From NCBI GenBank assembly GCA_016712375.1, contig JADJRE010000018.1, forward strand, positions 28,186-92,185: a stretch of DNA of 64,000 nt, read 5' to 3'. Below, in pieces: positions 45,484 to 55,255 of the stretch. How positions within the stretch are numbered: position 1 is the first letter of the stretch; each line of letters opens with the position of its first letter. The notes below the pieces were generated by a model. It worked only from the letters and a program-made list of their open reading frames with translations, searched no databases and was not told where the DNA came from. The stretch is from Rhodospirillales bacterium (lineage in GTDB: Bacteria; Pseudomonadota; Alphaproteobacteria; Rhodospirillales; Defluviicoccaceae). The position numbers and the translations under genes were made by a program.

Positions 45484-46665
45484 TCATGCCGTGGCCAAGA
45501 GGTCACGGGTGTGGATGGCGATCATCTTTTCCTCGTCTGTCGGAATTACCCATGCGGACGCGGGACTGGCAGCGCTTGTAATGCAGGGCCCGCCCGCCCG
45601 ATTGGCAGCGGCGTCAAGCCGGATGCCAAGCCACTCTGCCCGCCGGCAGACGTCCTCGCGGATGGCGGCGGCGTGCTCGCCGATGCCGGCGGTAAACACC
45701 AGCGCGTCGATGCCGCCGAGTACCGCCGCCAGAGCCCCAAGCTGCTTGGCAATCGAGTAGCAGAACAGCTCAATCGCCCGGTGCGCGCCGACCTCGTCGC
45801 TGGCCAGCAGTTCCCGCATGTCGTTGGAGATGCCGGAGACGCCGAGCAGCCCCGATTCCTTGTACAAAAGTGTCTCGATGCGCCTGGCGTCCCAGCCCCT
45901 GTGCCTGCAGGAGATACAGCAGCACGCCCGGATCGAGGGCACCGGTACGGTGCCCATTGGCAGACCATCGACCGCGGTGAAGCCCATCGATGATCCGACG
46001 CTGCGTCCGTCGCGCATCGCGCACATCGAAGCCCCATTGCCGAGATGGGCTACCACCACCCGCCTCGCGCGCGGCACAAACTCGGGCAGGCGGCGGGCGA
46101 TGTATTCGTACGACAGACCGTGAAAGCCGTAGCGGCGGACGCCTCGTTCGCTCATTGCCCAGGGCAGCGCGAAGATCTGCGCCTGCGGCGGCTGCGTCCG
46201 GTGATAGGCGGTGTCGAAGCAGCCGACCTGCGGCAGGTCGGGAAACGCCTCGGCAAGGGCACCAATGGCGGCGAGGTTGTGGGGCTGGTGCAGCGGCGCC
46301 AGCGGTTCGAACTGCCGCAACTCCTCGATCACCCGCGCATCCAGCCTCACCGGTCCGGAGTACAACAGCCCGCCGTGAACAACGCGATGACCGGCGGCGA
46401 CGATACGAATGTCCGCTTCATTGTGTTCCAGCCAGTCGATCAGGAACCGCATTCCCTGCGCATGGTTGAAACTCTCGGCCGGCCAATGTTTCTCGCCGAG
46501 GACGACGCCCCGCTCGTTCTTGCCGACGAACCGCGGATGGCTGCCAAGTCCCTCGATCTGCCCTTTGCCGAGCAGCAGTGGCTCCGCCGCGTCGTCCTGC
46601 CGGAACGCCGCGTACTTGATGCTGGAGGAGCCAGCGTTGACGACGAGGATTCCCGGATCGGCCAC
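45484..46665 (-). CDS. ackA: Acetate kinase (compensating indel pair)
   Basis: 393 residues. Acetyl phosphate + ADP to acetate + ATP. 'ILVVNAGSSSIKYAAF', 'GHRVVHGG', 'YHRTQPPQAQIFALPW', 'RRYGFHGLSYEYIARRLPE', 'VVAHLGNGASMCAM', 'VFTAGIGEHAAAIRE'. Between 'GLPMGT' and 'WDARRIETLLYKESG' the read frame is nonsense ('VPVPSIRACCCISCRHRG'); the neighbouring frame reads 'TGALDPGVLLYLLQAQG', exactly as expected. So one base is lost near 45948 and one gained in a CCCC run at 45896-45899. Sits between pta and fabI. Confidence 0.93.
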   Translation of the reverse strand: MADPGILVVNAGSSSIKYAAFRQDDAAEPLLLGKGQIEGLGSHPRFVGKNERGVVLGEKHWPAESFNHAQGMRFLIDWLEHNEADIRIVAAGHRVVHGGLLYSGPVRLDARVIEELRQFEPLAPLHQPHNLAAIGALAEAFPDLPQVGCFDTAYHRTQPPQAQIFALPWAMSERGVRRYGFHGLSYEYIARRLPEFVPRARRVVVAHLGNGASMCAMRDGRSVGSSMGFTAVDGLPMGTVPVPSIRACCCISCRHRGWDARRIETLLYKESGLLGVSGISNDMRELLASDEVGAHRAIELFCYSIAKQLGALAAVLGGIDALVFTAGIGEHAAAIREDVCRRAEWLGIRLDAAANRAGGPCITSAASPASAWVIPTDEEKMIAIHTRDLLATA

Positions 46666-46671
46666 AGCGGG

Positions 46672-48083
46672 TTACTCCGCGGCCTTCAGCAGCGCCGCGC
46701 CCCGGCTGAGCTCGGCGGCGAACAGCACGGCCAGCGCGCAAGAGGCGAGCCGGGCATTGGCACTGTCGGCTCGGCTCGTCAGCACGATCGGCACGCGGGC
46801 CCCAATGACGATACCCGCGGCCTCGGCATCGGCCATGAATGTAAGCTGCTTGGCCAGCATGTTGCCCGCCTCCAGATTGGGGACAACAAGGATGTCGGCC
46901 ATGCCGGCAACCGGCGAGATGATGCCCTTGGTGGCAGCTGCGTCGAGGTCGATGGCATTGTCCAGGGCCAGCGGCCCGTCCACCAACCCGCCCTTGATCT
47001 GGCCGCGATCAGCCATCTTGCACAGCGCCGCCGCCTCGATGGTGGATGGGATCTTCGGCGTAACCGTCTCCACCGCCGATAGGATCGCCACCTTCGGCAG
47101 CGCGATGCCAAGTGAGTGTGCCAGTTCAATGGCGTTCTGGCAGATGTCCCGCTTATCTTCCAGGGATGGCAGGATGTTGATCGCGGCATCGGTGACGATG
47201 ATCGGCCGGGCGTACGTTGGCACTGCGATCAGGAAACAGTGGCTCAGGCGCCGCTCGGTACGCAGGCCTCCTTCCTTTTTTGTCACCTCGTGCAGCAACT
47301 CGTTGGGTGCGGGCTGCCCTTCATCAGCGCTTCCGCCTCGCCGGCGTGAACCATTTGCACGGCGATCTCGGCGGCGTGGTGACTGTGCTCGGCCGTCACC
47401 AGGCGGTAGGCGGAAATGTCGATCTGCGCCTCGGCGGCGACAGCGCGGATTTTCTTCTGCGGGCCGATCAGAACGGGCGTGATCAGGTTGCGCTCGGCCG
47501 CTTCGATCGCACCTTTCAGTGCGTCGGGGCTGCAGGGATGGACAACCGCCGTCGCCAGAGGTGACAGGCCGTCGCACATGCGGATCAGGTCGAGGTAGCG
47601 ATCCTCGCGACGCAGCTGCACCTTCGGCAGAAGGCGCATCGGGTATCGAATTTTTCGTCGCGGCGCTACGACTTCCAGCATGCCAACCAGGAGTTCCTGG
47701 CCGCTCTCGTCGGTGCAGCCGCAGTCGAGAACGATGGTCGAAGTATCCGGGCGTTTCTCGCGCACGGTCACCGTCGCGGTGAGTCGATGGCCGACTGGCA
47801 CCGTTCGCAAAAACTGAATCTCGGCAGCCGTTGTTACGGAGCCGATGCCGGGCAGACGAGTGTCGGCGATAGTCGAGAACAATGCCGCCGCCCACATCGC
47901 CTGGCCAGCGCCCTGCGGAAACATCGAGGAATCGGCGGCTGACGGGTCAAGATCGATGATGTTGAGGTTACCGGTTACCGCCGCCCAGGTCTCAACGTCG
48001 TCGCGACGGAAGGCGCGCATCAGCGATGCCGTCTCGCCGACGCTGATCTCGTCGAACGTTTTGTTCTCGATCATCTCGGTCAT
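46672..48083 (-). CDS. MaoC-like hydratase / phosphate acetyltransferase fusion (frameshifted as read)
   Basis: About 470 residues from the ATG at 48083 with GGAGG 8 bases upstream. Residues 1-150 are a MaoC/hotdog domain ('TFDEISVGETASLMRAFRRD'); the rest is a Pta-type phosphotransacetylase ('HPCSPDALKGAIEAAERNLI', 'PIIVTDAAINILPSLEDKRD', 'GPLALDNAIDLDAA', 'VVPNLEAGNMLAKQL'). A base is missing near 47305 between 'EALMKGS' and 'NELLHEV'. This fused form replaces a single-domain pta in many alphaproteobacteria and pairs with ackA; the hotdog domain may take enoyl-CoA. Confidence 0.9.
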
Positions 48084-48493
48084 CGTCTGGCCTCCGATCG
48101 GACGCCAAGGACGGTCCTGGGCGCGGCGGGATCGGCTTTTCTTAGCCCCGCCCATGTCCTTCTGGGATGCAGCCGGCATCGCCGGCGTTCTTCGGCACTG
48201 TACAACCGACACGAGCGCGCGCAACTCGGCCGAACAGATTCGCTGATATGACAATTGTGCGACGCTCGCCCAGCCAACCAAACGCGCTTGAGGCGCCTCC
48301 GCCGCGCCAGGCTCCTCGCCGACCTTGAATGCGCGACCGCTCAGCTGCCGATCCGCAGGCGCTTGAGTAGCAGGAATTTCAGTTGGAAAAGGCGGCGACG
48401 ATCCGGTGCTATGAACGCACGATCTCTGCTCGCCTGACTTGGCGGTCGGCCCGCGCGGACGCCGAATCGCCGGCGCCCGGCAACATGCCGAAA
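48084..48493. other. Intergenic region before the pta-ackA-fabI operon
   Basis: 410 bases. No gene with a ribosome site or family match on either strand. It should contain the operon promoter, transcribed leftward, and the end of the cold-shock transcript. Confidence 0.5.
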
Positions 48494-48699
48494 TCAGCCA
48501 GCGCGCAGATTGACTGCCGAGCTCTTTCCCTGCTGGCCGCGCTCCAGGTCGAACTGCACCTTCTGGCCTTCGACCAGCGTTCCCAGGTCTGAGCGCTGCA
48601 CAGCGGAATGTGAACGAAGACGTCCTTGGAGCCGTCTTCCGGCTGAATCAACCCGTAACCTTTGGTCGGGTTGAACCACTTGACGGTGCCCTTGGGCAT
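48494..48699 (-). CDS. Cold-shock domain protein (frameshifted as read)
   Basis: About 68 residues from the ATG at 48699 with GGGGAGAAAG upstream. 'MPKGTVKWFNPTKGYGLIQP' holds RNP1 and 'DVFVHI' RNP2; the end 'AVQRSDLGTLVEGQKVQFDL' and 'GKSSAVNLRAG' is in the next frame. A TTT run shortened to TT near 48607 explains the break. Single-stranded nucleic-acid chaperone. The 190 bases upstream are gene-free and probably a long structured leader. Confidence 0.88.
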
Positions 48700-48889
48700 T
48701 GCTTTCTCCCCTGCGCAAGAACTGAGCGGCGGAATTGCCAACTCTGAATCAAGTTTCGAATTGGGGGAGCGACTGACTGCCGTGTGGACCGGCGGTGGAA
48801 GCGTAACCACCCGAATTGAAGCTCGTGCATAAGGTATAGCGCTCGCCGGTCATGACTGCAATCATTCGAAAGTAGCCGTTGACGCATCC

Positions 48890-49248
48890 TCAGCCCTGGC
48901 GAATCCAGTCGAATGCCGCCTGCCTCTCGGAAGGCAGGAACCGCCGGACGGTAGCAGCATTCAGGATGTCTGCGATGCGCAGCGTTTCGTCCGCCCATCT
49001 GTCGTCGGCGAGAATGGCGACGCGGCCGATGAGCGCCCGATGGTGCATGCCGAACCAGGTGCCGGTAGAGCGCGCACCCTTTGCCCAACCTTCGAGCTGT
49101 GACCAGTCGAGCAACAGATGCTCGATCTTCTCCGCCCCAGCTTCCCCTCCATCTCGGCGAATGAACGGTCCTGATCCTCTTCGGTCACTGTTCCCGACAT
49201 GCGGACAGCAATCAGATTGCCCACGGTTTCCGGCAGCAAGTCGATCAT
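48890..49248 (-). CDS. SpoIIAA-like/STAS-type protein (frameshifted as read)
   Basis: About 120 residues from the ATG at 49248 (AGAGGGACC upstream). 'MIDLLPETVGNLIAVRMSGT' and 'VTEEDQDRSFAEMEGKLG', then in the next frame 'AEKIEHLLLDWSQLEGW', 'FGMHHRALIGRVAILADDRW' and 'PSERQAAFDWIRQG'. The break is at a CCCC run at 49135-49138. This is the DUF3478 (SpoIIAA-like) family, lipid-binding or regulatory, function unclear. Confidence 0.8.
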
Positions 49249-49338
49249 TGAGGTCCCTCTCCCAAGCGCAAAAGGTGATATAATCGCCTGTGTCTTGCAA
49301 CGTGCAAGCGTCTTCAAACGCGCGGGCGTCCCCCTCCC

Positions 49339-50271
49339 TCACCAGGTGATCGGGTCGGATGCCTGCTTAAGGATCTCGGCGCTGTGCCGCAGAGCGGCGT
49401 GCTCGACCTCGTTCAGCGGCGGCATGATGTCGGCGATCACACCCGATCGTCCGATCACCCGCGGCAGCGACAAGGCAACGTGCTTCACGCCCTCAACGTC
49501 GGCGTTGACGGTCGAGACCGTGAGAACACGATGCTCGTTCGCCAGAATTGTCGCGACCAGCCGCGATATGCCGGCGCCAATGCCGTAGTAAGTTGATCCC
49601 TTGCCGGCGATAATCTTGTAGGCGGCGTTGCGAACGCCGTCGTCAATCCTAGCTTTCACCTCCGGAGTGATCGGCCGGCCGACCTGATGCGCAAAGGTCT
49701 CGACCGGCACGGTAGCAACATCGACGCTCGACCAGCAGAGAACCTCGCTGTCACCGTGCTCGCCCAGAACGTGCCCGTGGATCGATTGCGGCGCCACCAT
49801 GAGATGGGTCGCGAGCAGTGTGCGGAAGCGCGCGGTATCCAGGATCGTGCCTGAACCGATCACGCGCGAGGCCGGCAGCCCGGAGATCCGGGTGGCGACG
49901 AACGTCATGATGTCCACCGGATTGGTCGCAATGACCAGAACAGCTTCCGGAGCGACCGCCAGGATCTGCGGTACGATCGCCTTGAAAACCGCCGCGTTGC
50001 GGTCCAACAGCTGCAGCCTGGTCTCCCCAGGCATCTGCGCGACGCCTGCGGCAATAACCGCAACAGCCGCGCCCGCCAGGTCGGCATAGTCACCGGCATG
50101 TACCCAGATCGGGTGGCCGTGAGGCGCGCCGTGGATGATGTCGTGCGCCTGGGCTTCGGCGGCTTTGCGATTAAGATCCAGCAGCACGATCTCGCTGCCG
50201 ACGCCGTTCAACATCATCGAATATGCCGACGTTGAGCCGACCATGCCGGCACCCACCACGCCTATCTTCAT
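49339..50271 (-). CDS. ldh: L-lactate dehydrogenase
   Basis: 310 residues. Pyruvate + NADH to lactate. 'MKIGVVGAGMVGSTSAYSMM' Rossmann loop, substrate loop 'AGVAQMPGETRLQLLDRN' with Gln at the position that decides lactate over malate, 'ATNPVDIMTF', and active-site 'HVLGEHGDSEVLCWSS'. With pta-ackA it suggests fermentative ability. Malate dehydrogenase is the alternative, but the Gln argues against it. Confidence 0.88.
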   Translation of the reverse strand: MKIGVVGAGMVGSTSAYSMMLNGVGSEIVLLDLNRKAAEAQAHDIIHGAPHGHPIWVHAGDYADLAGAAVAVIAAGVAQMPGETRLQLLDRNAAVFKAIVPQILAVAPEAVLVIATNPVDIMTFVATRISGLPASRVIGSGTILDTARFRTLLATHLMVAPQSIHGHVLGEHGDSEVLCWSSVDVATVPVETFAHQVGRPITPEVKARIDDGVRNAAYKIIAGKGSTYYGIGAGISRLVATILANEHRVLTVSTVNADVEGVKHVALSLPRVIGRSGVIADIMPPLNEVEHAALRHSAEILKQASDPITW

Positions 50272-50341
50272 CGCCTGTCCTCCCGTCGCAGTACTTCCAC
50301 GCAGTGTTATTAGCCCGTCTGCTGCACTTGTGATCGAGAAA

Positions 50342-50809
50342 TCAGAGGATGCCGGCTTCCAGCCCAGCGGCGACCAGCATGCCGAGCTCGCGGCATTCCT
50401 CGACGAACGACTCTCTGAACAAGCCGCGACAGATCAGGGGTGGGCACGCCGCCCGCCAGCGCAACCCGGTGGCGATGCTCTCGATAGCTCGTCTGGTGCC
50501 GGTGCCGTCGCTGCCGGCACGTATCCATAGCGCATAACATCGGCCTTGCGTGCGCTCCAGGCACGGATAGTAGATGCGGTCAAAAAAGTCCTTCAGCGCG
50601 CCGCTCATGTAGCCGAGGTTTTCGGGCGTGCCTAGGATCAGCGCATCGGCTGCCAGAACTTCGGCAGCTCCGGCGGCAAAAGGGCTAAGAGCAATACTTT
50701 CGACTCCTTCGATCTCAGGCGACCGGGCGCCTTCCAGGACCGCCTCCAGCAGGACCCGCGTGTTGGGCGACGGCGCGTGCGCGACGATCAGCAGCCGCTT
50801 GCTCGTCAC
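50342..50809 (-). CDS. Flavodoxin-like NAD(P)H-dependent reductase family protein
   Basis: 155 residues from a GTG at 50809 (GAGGGCAGGC upstream). 'LLIVAHAPSPNTRVLLEAVL' is the FMN phosphate loop, 'ADALILGTPENLGYMSGALK' and 'DFFDRIYYPCLERTQG' the FMN-ring loops. Third gene of a group with the PBP and L,D-transpeptidase, 100 bases after the latter. Reaction unknown. Confidence 0.8.
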   Translation of the reverse strand: MTSKRLLIVAHAPSPNTRVLLEAVLEGARSPEIEGVESIALSPFAAGAAEVLAADALILGTPENLGYMSGALKDFFDRIYYPCLERTQGRCYALWIRAGSDGTGTRRAIESIATGLRWRAACPPLICRGLFRESFVEECRELGMLVAAGLEAGIL

Positions 50810-50909
50810 GCCTGCCCTCGAAGTCCAGGACTTTCCAGCGCTGGGCGACGGAGAGCCGCACGCTGCCGAGCATGTTGAGCTCGCCGTCCGCCGGCGGCTG
50901 GATTCGCGA

Positions 50910-51977
50910 TCAGTGGGTAGACGCCTCTGCGTGGTTCGCCGCCGGCGGGTTGGCGGCAGACGCGGCGGGCAGAGCCGAGGCCGCCGCTGCCGCCACATCG
51001 GCGGCCGGCAGCGTGATGCGGATCGGGTAGCCCTGCCGATCTTTGAGAGCACTCTCAATCGCAGGCCAGTCTAGCCGCTCGCCATCCTCGCCCGCTTTCA
51101 GAAGTATGCGATCAGCTTCCCCTGCCAGGGGTATTGGATCGGGCGGCGGGGGCGACTTGCTTGTTTCCTCCATCGTGTCGACCTGCTTTGTCGACGGCTG
51201 TACCTCGATATAAAGCTCGCCGTCCTTCCAGCCGAGCTTCACCGGCTGATTGACCACCGTCACCGGCGTGCCGATCGGCGCCTTGTGGAACAACCACTCT
51301 ATATCTTCGGGATACATGCGGATGCAGCCGCGGCTGGTGCGCCGTCCGATGCCCCACGGAGTGTTGGTTCCGTGAATGAGATAAGACGGCCAACCCAGAT
51401 ACATCGCATACTCACCGAGCGGATTATCCTCGCCCGGCGGCACAACCTTTGGCAGCTCCGGATGGTCGCGTATCTCCGAGGGCGTCAGGTACCAGGACGG
51501 GTGGTCCTTCTTGCGCACAATCTTGGTAGTGCCGTTTGGCGTGAGGAAGCCGTCGCGGCCTACACCGAGCGGATAGGAGAAATAGCCATCCTCGGCATCG
51601 TAGTAATAAAGGCGCAAGTCGGCGGTGTTGATGACAATGCCTTTGCGCGGCGCATCAGGCAGGATGTGCATGGTGGGGAGAACAAGATGCACGCCTCGGC
51701 TCGGCAGCCAGGGATCAACGCCAGGATTGGCCACCATCAGCTCGATCAAACCGAGTTCGTCGGCGCGAGCGATGTCCAACAGATCCTCGTCGGCGCTCCA
51801 GGTGGTGTATTCGTGCATCTCGCCGATGATGTCGCCGGACTTAGCGGCGCGGGCGTCGACCGCAGTGGTGATCAGCAGCAGGCAGAGAAACATTGCTCCC
51901 GCCCGCTGGGTGAGAGCGGCCAGTATAGAGACGGGCGTTCTGCAACGGCCGCGGGTCACGGATAAGGTCAGCAGCAT
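50910..51977 (-). CDS. L,D-transpeptidase (YkuD) with LysM-like region
   Basis: 355 residues. Signal peptide (to about residue 45, 'TTAVDARAAK'), a LysM-like part ('ELGLIELMVANPGVDPWLPS', 'GVHLVLPTMHIL'), then the YkuD domain with 'SYLIHGTNTPWGIGRRTSRG' followed by the catalytic cysteine in 'CIRMYPEDIEWLF'. It forms 3-3 or lipoprotein cross-links in the murein. A long Ala/Pro C-terminal tail has no known role. It starts 35 bases after the PBP gene. Confidence 0.92.
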   Translation of the reverse strand: MLLTLSVTRGRCRTPVSILAALTQRAGAMFLCLLLITTAVDARAAKSGDIIGEMHEYTTWSADEDLLDIARADELGLIELMVANPGVDPWLPSRGVHLVLPTMHILPDAPRKGIVINTADLRLYYYDAEDGYFSYPLGVGRDGFLTPNGTTKIVRKKDHPSWYLTPSEIRDHPELPKVVPPGEDNPLGEYAMYLGWPSYLIHGTNTPWGIGRRTSRGCIRMYPEDIEWLFHKAPIGTPVTVVNQPVKLGWKDGELYIEVQPSTKQVDTMEETSKSPPPPDPIPLAGEADRILLKAGEDGERLDWPAIESALKDRQGYPIRITLPAADVAAAAASALPAASAANPPAANHAEASTH

Positions 51978-52011
51978 GACGGGGAGATCGTTTCCTGTCG
52001 TTAGCGTGTGG

Positions 52012-55000
52012 TCAATGAACCTCTGCGCTGGCCTCGGCGATCACGTGCACCGATCCCGGGCGGCTCGGCGGCGCGTTGATCAGCGGCTGCAACTCGGGCG
52101 CAAGCGCCTTCAAAACCTGGGTCGGCAGGGCGCTGGTAAACTTGTAGCGGCGGGCGATTTCCCCAGGGACATGCGCAGTTAGCACGCCGAAAAAGCGATC
52201 ACCAACGAAAAAAGCGAAAGCGGCGGCGCGGCCCACTTCCTTCTCGCGTAAGGGGCTATGCCCGAAGGTCTCGTCACCGGTGCCGGTCTTGCCACCCACC
52301 GCCAGACGGGTGCCAGCGGCATCGACGAATGCGCCCGAGGCGCGCTTGGCGGTGCCATTGGCGACCACGTCAGTCAGCGCCCGGCGCAGCGCCAGCGCTA
52401 CTTCCTTGGGAAAGACGCGCTCACCTTCCTCGGCGGGGCGGATCAGATGGGTTTCGTATGGGGTCCCCTCGGCCAGGTCGATGGATTCGATTCGTGCCGT
52501 CGGCTGGCGGACGCCGTCGTTGAGGATGATCCCGACAAGTTCCGCAAGCGCCGCTGGGCGATCCGCCGAACTGCCGATTGCCGTTGCGTAAGAGGGAACC
52601 AGAGTGGCGAAGGGGTAACCGACGCGCGCCCAGGCGTGCTGCAGCCGTTGGAATGCCTCGCCCTCCACCATGATGCGAATGCGCGTGTCCGCCGCTCCCT
52701 TACGCTTCGACTTGAACAGCCAGGCGTAGACCTCCTGGCGCTGTTCGGCGCTCGCGGTCATCACTTCGCTCCGCGGTGCGCGCGGGTGGCGCTGCAGGTA
52801 GTTCACCAGCCAGAGTTCAAGCGGGTGGATGCGCGAGATATAACCGCGGTCGTGAAGATTGAATTTGTCTGGACCGTAAGCGTTATAGAGCTTCAGCAGT
52901 TCGCCCTCGTCGAGACCCGCGTCCGGCAGCCGACGCAGCAGAAAGGAGCGAAACTCAGCGTAATCGGCGTCCGGCCGGACGGAGCGGAAAACGGTGGCGA
53001 TACGATGCGGAGCGGGCCGGGAGCGGCTGGCGATCAGCGCCAGCGCTTCATCCGGGCTAAGGCTGCGATACCTCTTGTAGAACCGGTCGATAAAGACGCG
53101 ACCTTCCATGTCGGCGAATCGCTCAAGATAATCACGTCGGGCGGGGTGATCGCGGTCGGTAAGGATTGCCTTCACCGGCTCCGGCCTATCCGCCTGATAG
53201 TAGCGGATGATGTCACGCATCATTCGGATGAACACCAAATTCACCGAGTTGCGAAACGCGTCGCTCACCGGCATTACCCGGCTGTCGCTCTTGCGGTCGA
53301 AATTGGCGAAGACGTGCATGCCGCTGCCGGTAAAGAATGCCTCGCCAGTGCTGGCGGAGATTTTTCGCTGCATCGCGGCATCAACCATCGTCTGCAGCTT
53401 CCGGTCGGGCGCGGTGGCCAGCCACGTTGCTGCCCACTTGGTCAGCGTGTCCTGAGCGTTGCCGGCGACTTCCTCCAGCTCGGAGCGGGAACGGTTAGCG
53501 TAGAGTTCGTGCAGTTCGGCGATGATCTCCAGATAGGTGACCAACGTCCGAAGCTTGGCGGTGGACCCTAGATCGAACTTGCCGCCTTCATTGAGGTCGA
53601 GCGGCCGGTCCATGTTATCGGCCTGAACCCGCAAGTAGTTCAGCCCGGCCGCGCGCTCGTAAAGGGTGAAGCTGTAAGCGACCCCGCCGGCATCCTTCTT
53701 GCCGAGCAGCCTTTCGCCGACCAGTCCGAGACGGGCCGCCTCGGCGTTATCGGCCAGCGAGCGCAGTTTCTCGACAACGCGGCGCTGCGTCGCCGCATCC
53801 AACGAGGCCTTCGCACGCAGGTCGAGACGGTCAAGCTCATAGAATTGCGGCACGCGCAGCAGCGACAGCAGATGCGACCGCGCAGCGTTGGTCGCTTTCC
53901 GGTCGAGGAACGAGACCTCGGTAGCCAAGGGCGGATCTTGCCGGAAGCGCAACGGCGCAGCAATTGCCAGATCGCGCAGCTCCTCGGAAATCGCTCCCTC
54001 CGACGCCATCAGGCGGAGATAGGTGTTCGCCAGCACGTCGAGATCTTCGCGGCCATGCAGCAGGTAGTGAGACGGCCGCCGCTGTGCCAGCATCAGACTC
54101 AACGCCTGCTTGTAAATCTCCGCCGCACGCGCCCGCTCAGTTGGCGAGCGATTAGGCCCGTTCAGTAAACGGATCGCTTCCTGAACGTCCGTGCCGAACC
54201 AGGCGTTGAGACCATCGCCGATGCCGATGACTTCGCCAAATCCGGGCCTGGCGGACAGCGGCGTGGAGTTAACGTAATCCAAAAGGATGCGGTGGCGGGC
54301 GTTTGTCGTATCCGGGCCATCCTGATAGGCGCGGGCGCTGGCGGTGATGATCTGGCGAAGCTTGTCTTCTACACCGGCGGTGCGACCTTCGGGGGAGTGG
54401 CGATACTTTTCCAGCTGCGTCGCCAGCGTCGATCCACCGAAACGCTTGCTGCCAGCCTCAAAACGACCGGTTACGGCGTTGGCGGCGGCAGCGGCGAAAC
54501 GATCCCATTCCACCGCGGGATTGCGAGTCGGATACCGGTCGTCGAGCAACTCCCTATTTTCGACGAACAACAAAGCCCCGACGATCAATGGCGGGATTGC
54601 GCCAAAATCGTCGAATACCCGCTCCGGATGCCGCGACACGTATAGGAGTTCGCCGTTGCGGTCGCTCAGGGTCAGCCCGGTCCGCGCCTTTTCGCGAAAA
54701 ACTGGAAAGCCGCCGTAGTCGATGAACGCGGCCAGTTCCGGCGAGAGCCGTGCCTGGCGCGTGACGACGAAACCCTGGTCCTCAAGCGAACGGATAAACG
54801 CCGGCATTTGCGAATAACCCAGACGGACATCGTAAGGCCCGGGTTCGGGAAAGCGAGCATCAGGGTTTCGGCCAGAATGCACCGAATAGCCAAAGCCCGC
54901 AGTTATCTTGGAGAAAAACCGTGATTGCAGCGGTGAGGCCTGCAGCTCAATCGACAATCCCCAAACGACGACGCCGATGACGCCGGCCATCAGCAGGCCA

Positions 55001-55050
55001 ACGACAACCTGATCTCGAGACGGTCGACGACGGCTTCTATCACCTGACAT
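52012..55050 (-). CDS. Atypical class A penicillin-binding protein (glycosyltransferase/transpeptidase)
   Basis: 1012 residues, longer than most PBP1 (700-850). One N-terminal anchor (16-33). GT51 part at about 150-330: 'LIVGALLFVENRELLDDR' (catalytic Glu in 'VENRE', where most have EDR) and 'KRFGGSTLATQLEKYRHSPE'. Transpeptidase boxes: S-x-x-K in 'DLGSTAKLRTL', S-x-N in 'RNSVNLVFIR', K-T-G in 'LAVGGKTGTGDET'. Large insertions separate them (about 640-800). It polymerises and cross-links murein, probably with the L,D-transpeptidase just downstream. Confidence 0.88.
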   Translation of the reverse strand: MSGDRSRRRPSRDQVVVGLLMAGVIGVVVWGLSIELQASPLQSRFFSKITAGFGYSVHSGRNPDARFPEPGPYDVRLGYSQMPAFIRSLEDQGFVVTRQARLSPELAAFIDYGGFPVFREKARTGLTLSDRNGELLYVSRHPERVFDDFGAIPPLIVGALLFVENRELLDDRYPTRNPAVEWDRFAAAAANAVTGRFEAGSKRFGGSTLATQLEKYRHSPEGRTAGVEDKLRQIITASARAYQDGPDTTNARHRILLDYVNSTPLSARPGFGEVIGIGDGLNAWFGTDVQEAIRLLNGPNRSPTERARAAEIYKQALSLMLAQRRPSHYLLHGREDLDVLANTYLRLMASEGAISEELRDLAIAAPLRFRQDPPLATEVSFLDRKATNAARSHLLSLLRVPQFYELDRLDLRAKASLDAATQRRVVEKLRSLADNAEAARLGLVGERLLGKKDAGGVAYSFTLYERAAGLNYLRVQADNMDRPLDLNEGGKFDLGSTAKLRTLVTYLEIIAELHELYANRSRSELEEVAGNAQDTLTKWAATWLATAPDRKLQTMVDAAMQRKISASTGEAFFTGSGMHVFANFDRKSDSRVMPVSDAFRNSVNLVFIRMMRDIIRYYQADRPEPVKAILTDRDHPARRDYLERFADMEGRVFIDRFYKRYRSLSPDEALALIASRSRPAPHRIATVFRSVRPDADYAEFRSFLLRRLPDAGLDEGELLKLYNAYGPDKFNLHDRGYISRIHPLELWLVNYLQRHPRAPRSEVMTASAEQRQEVYAWLFKSKRKGAADTRIRIMVEGEAFQRLQHAWARVGYPFATLVPSYATAIGSSADRPAALAELVGIILNDGVRQPTARIESIDLAEGTPYETHLIRPAEEGERVFPKEVALALRRALTDVVANGTAKRASGAFVDAAGTRLAVGGKTGTGDETFGHSPLREKEVGRAAAFAFFVGDRFFGVLTAHVPGEIARRYKFTSALPTQVLKALAPELQPLINAPPSRPGSVHVIAEASAEVH

Positions 55051-55255
55051 GATTTGTTAACCGCCAAGCGATCTGCTAGCTTCATTCATTCAGAGATAGG
55101 CGACGATCAGTTCGTCGTCTACGCCAGAGACTACCCGCAAAACTTAAACAACATTGTAAGGTGGGCGCGGACTCGCGGAAAGGTCGAAAATAAGGCGCCG
55201 AAAGCACCCGGACCGGTGTGATAAAAATGCGACGCATGCCCATCTAGCAGCGAGG

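Noticed and set aside
50822..50905. Protein-like frame 'PPADGELNMLGSVRLSVAQR' between the L,D-transpeptidase and flavodoxin genes
   Set aside because: Too short and without a start or full domain; may be the end of a frameshifted small gene but cannot be supported.
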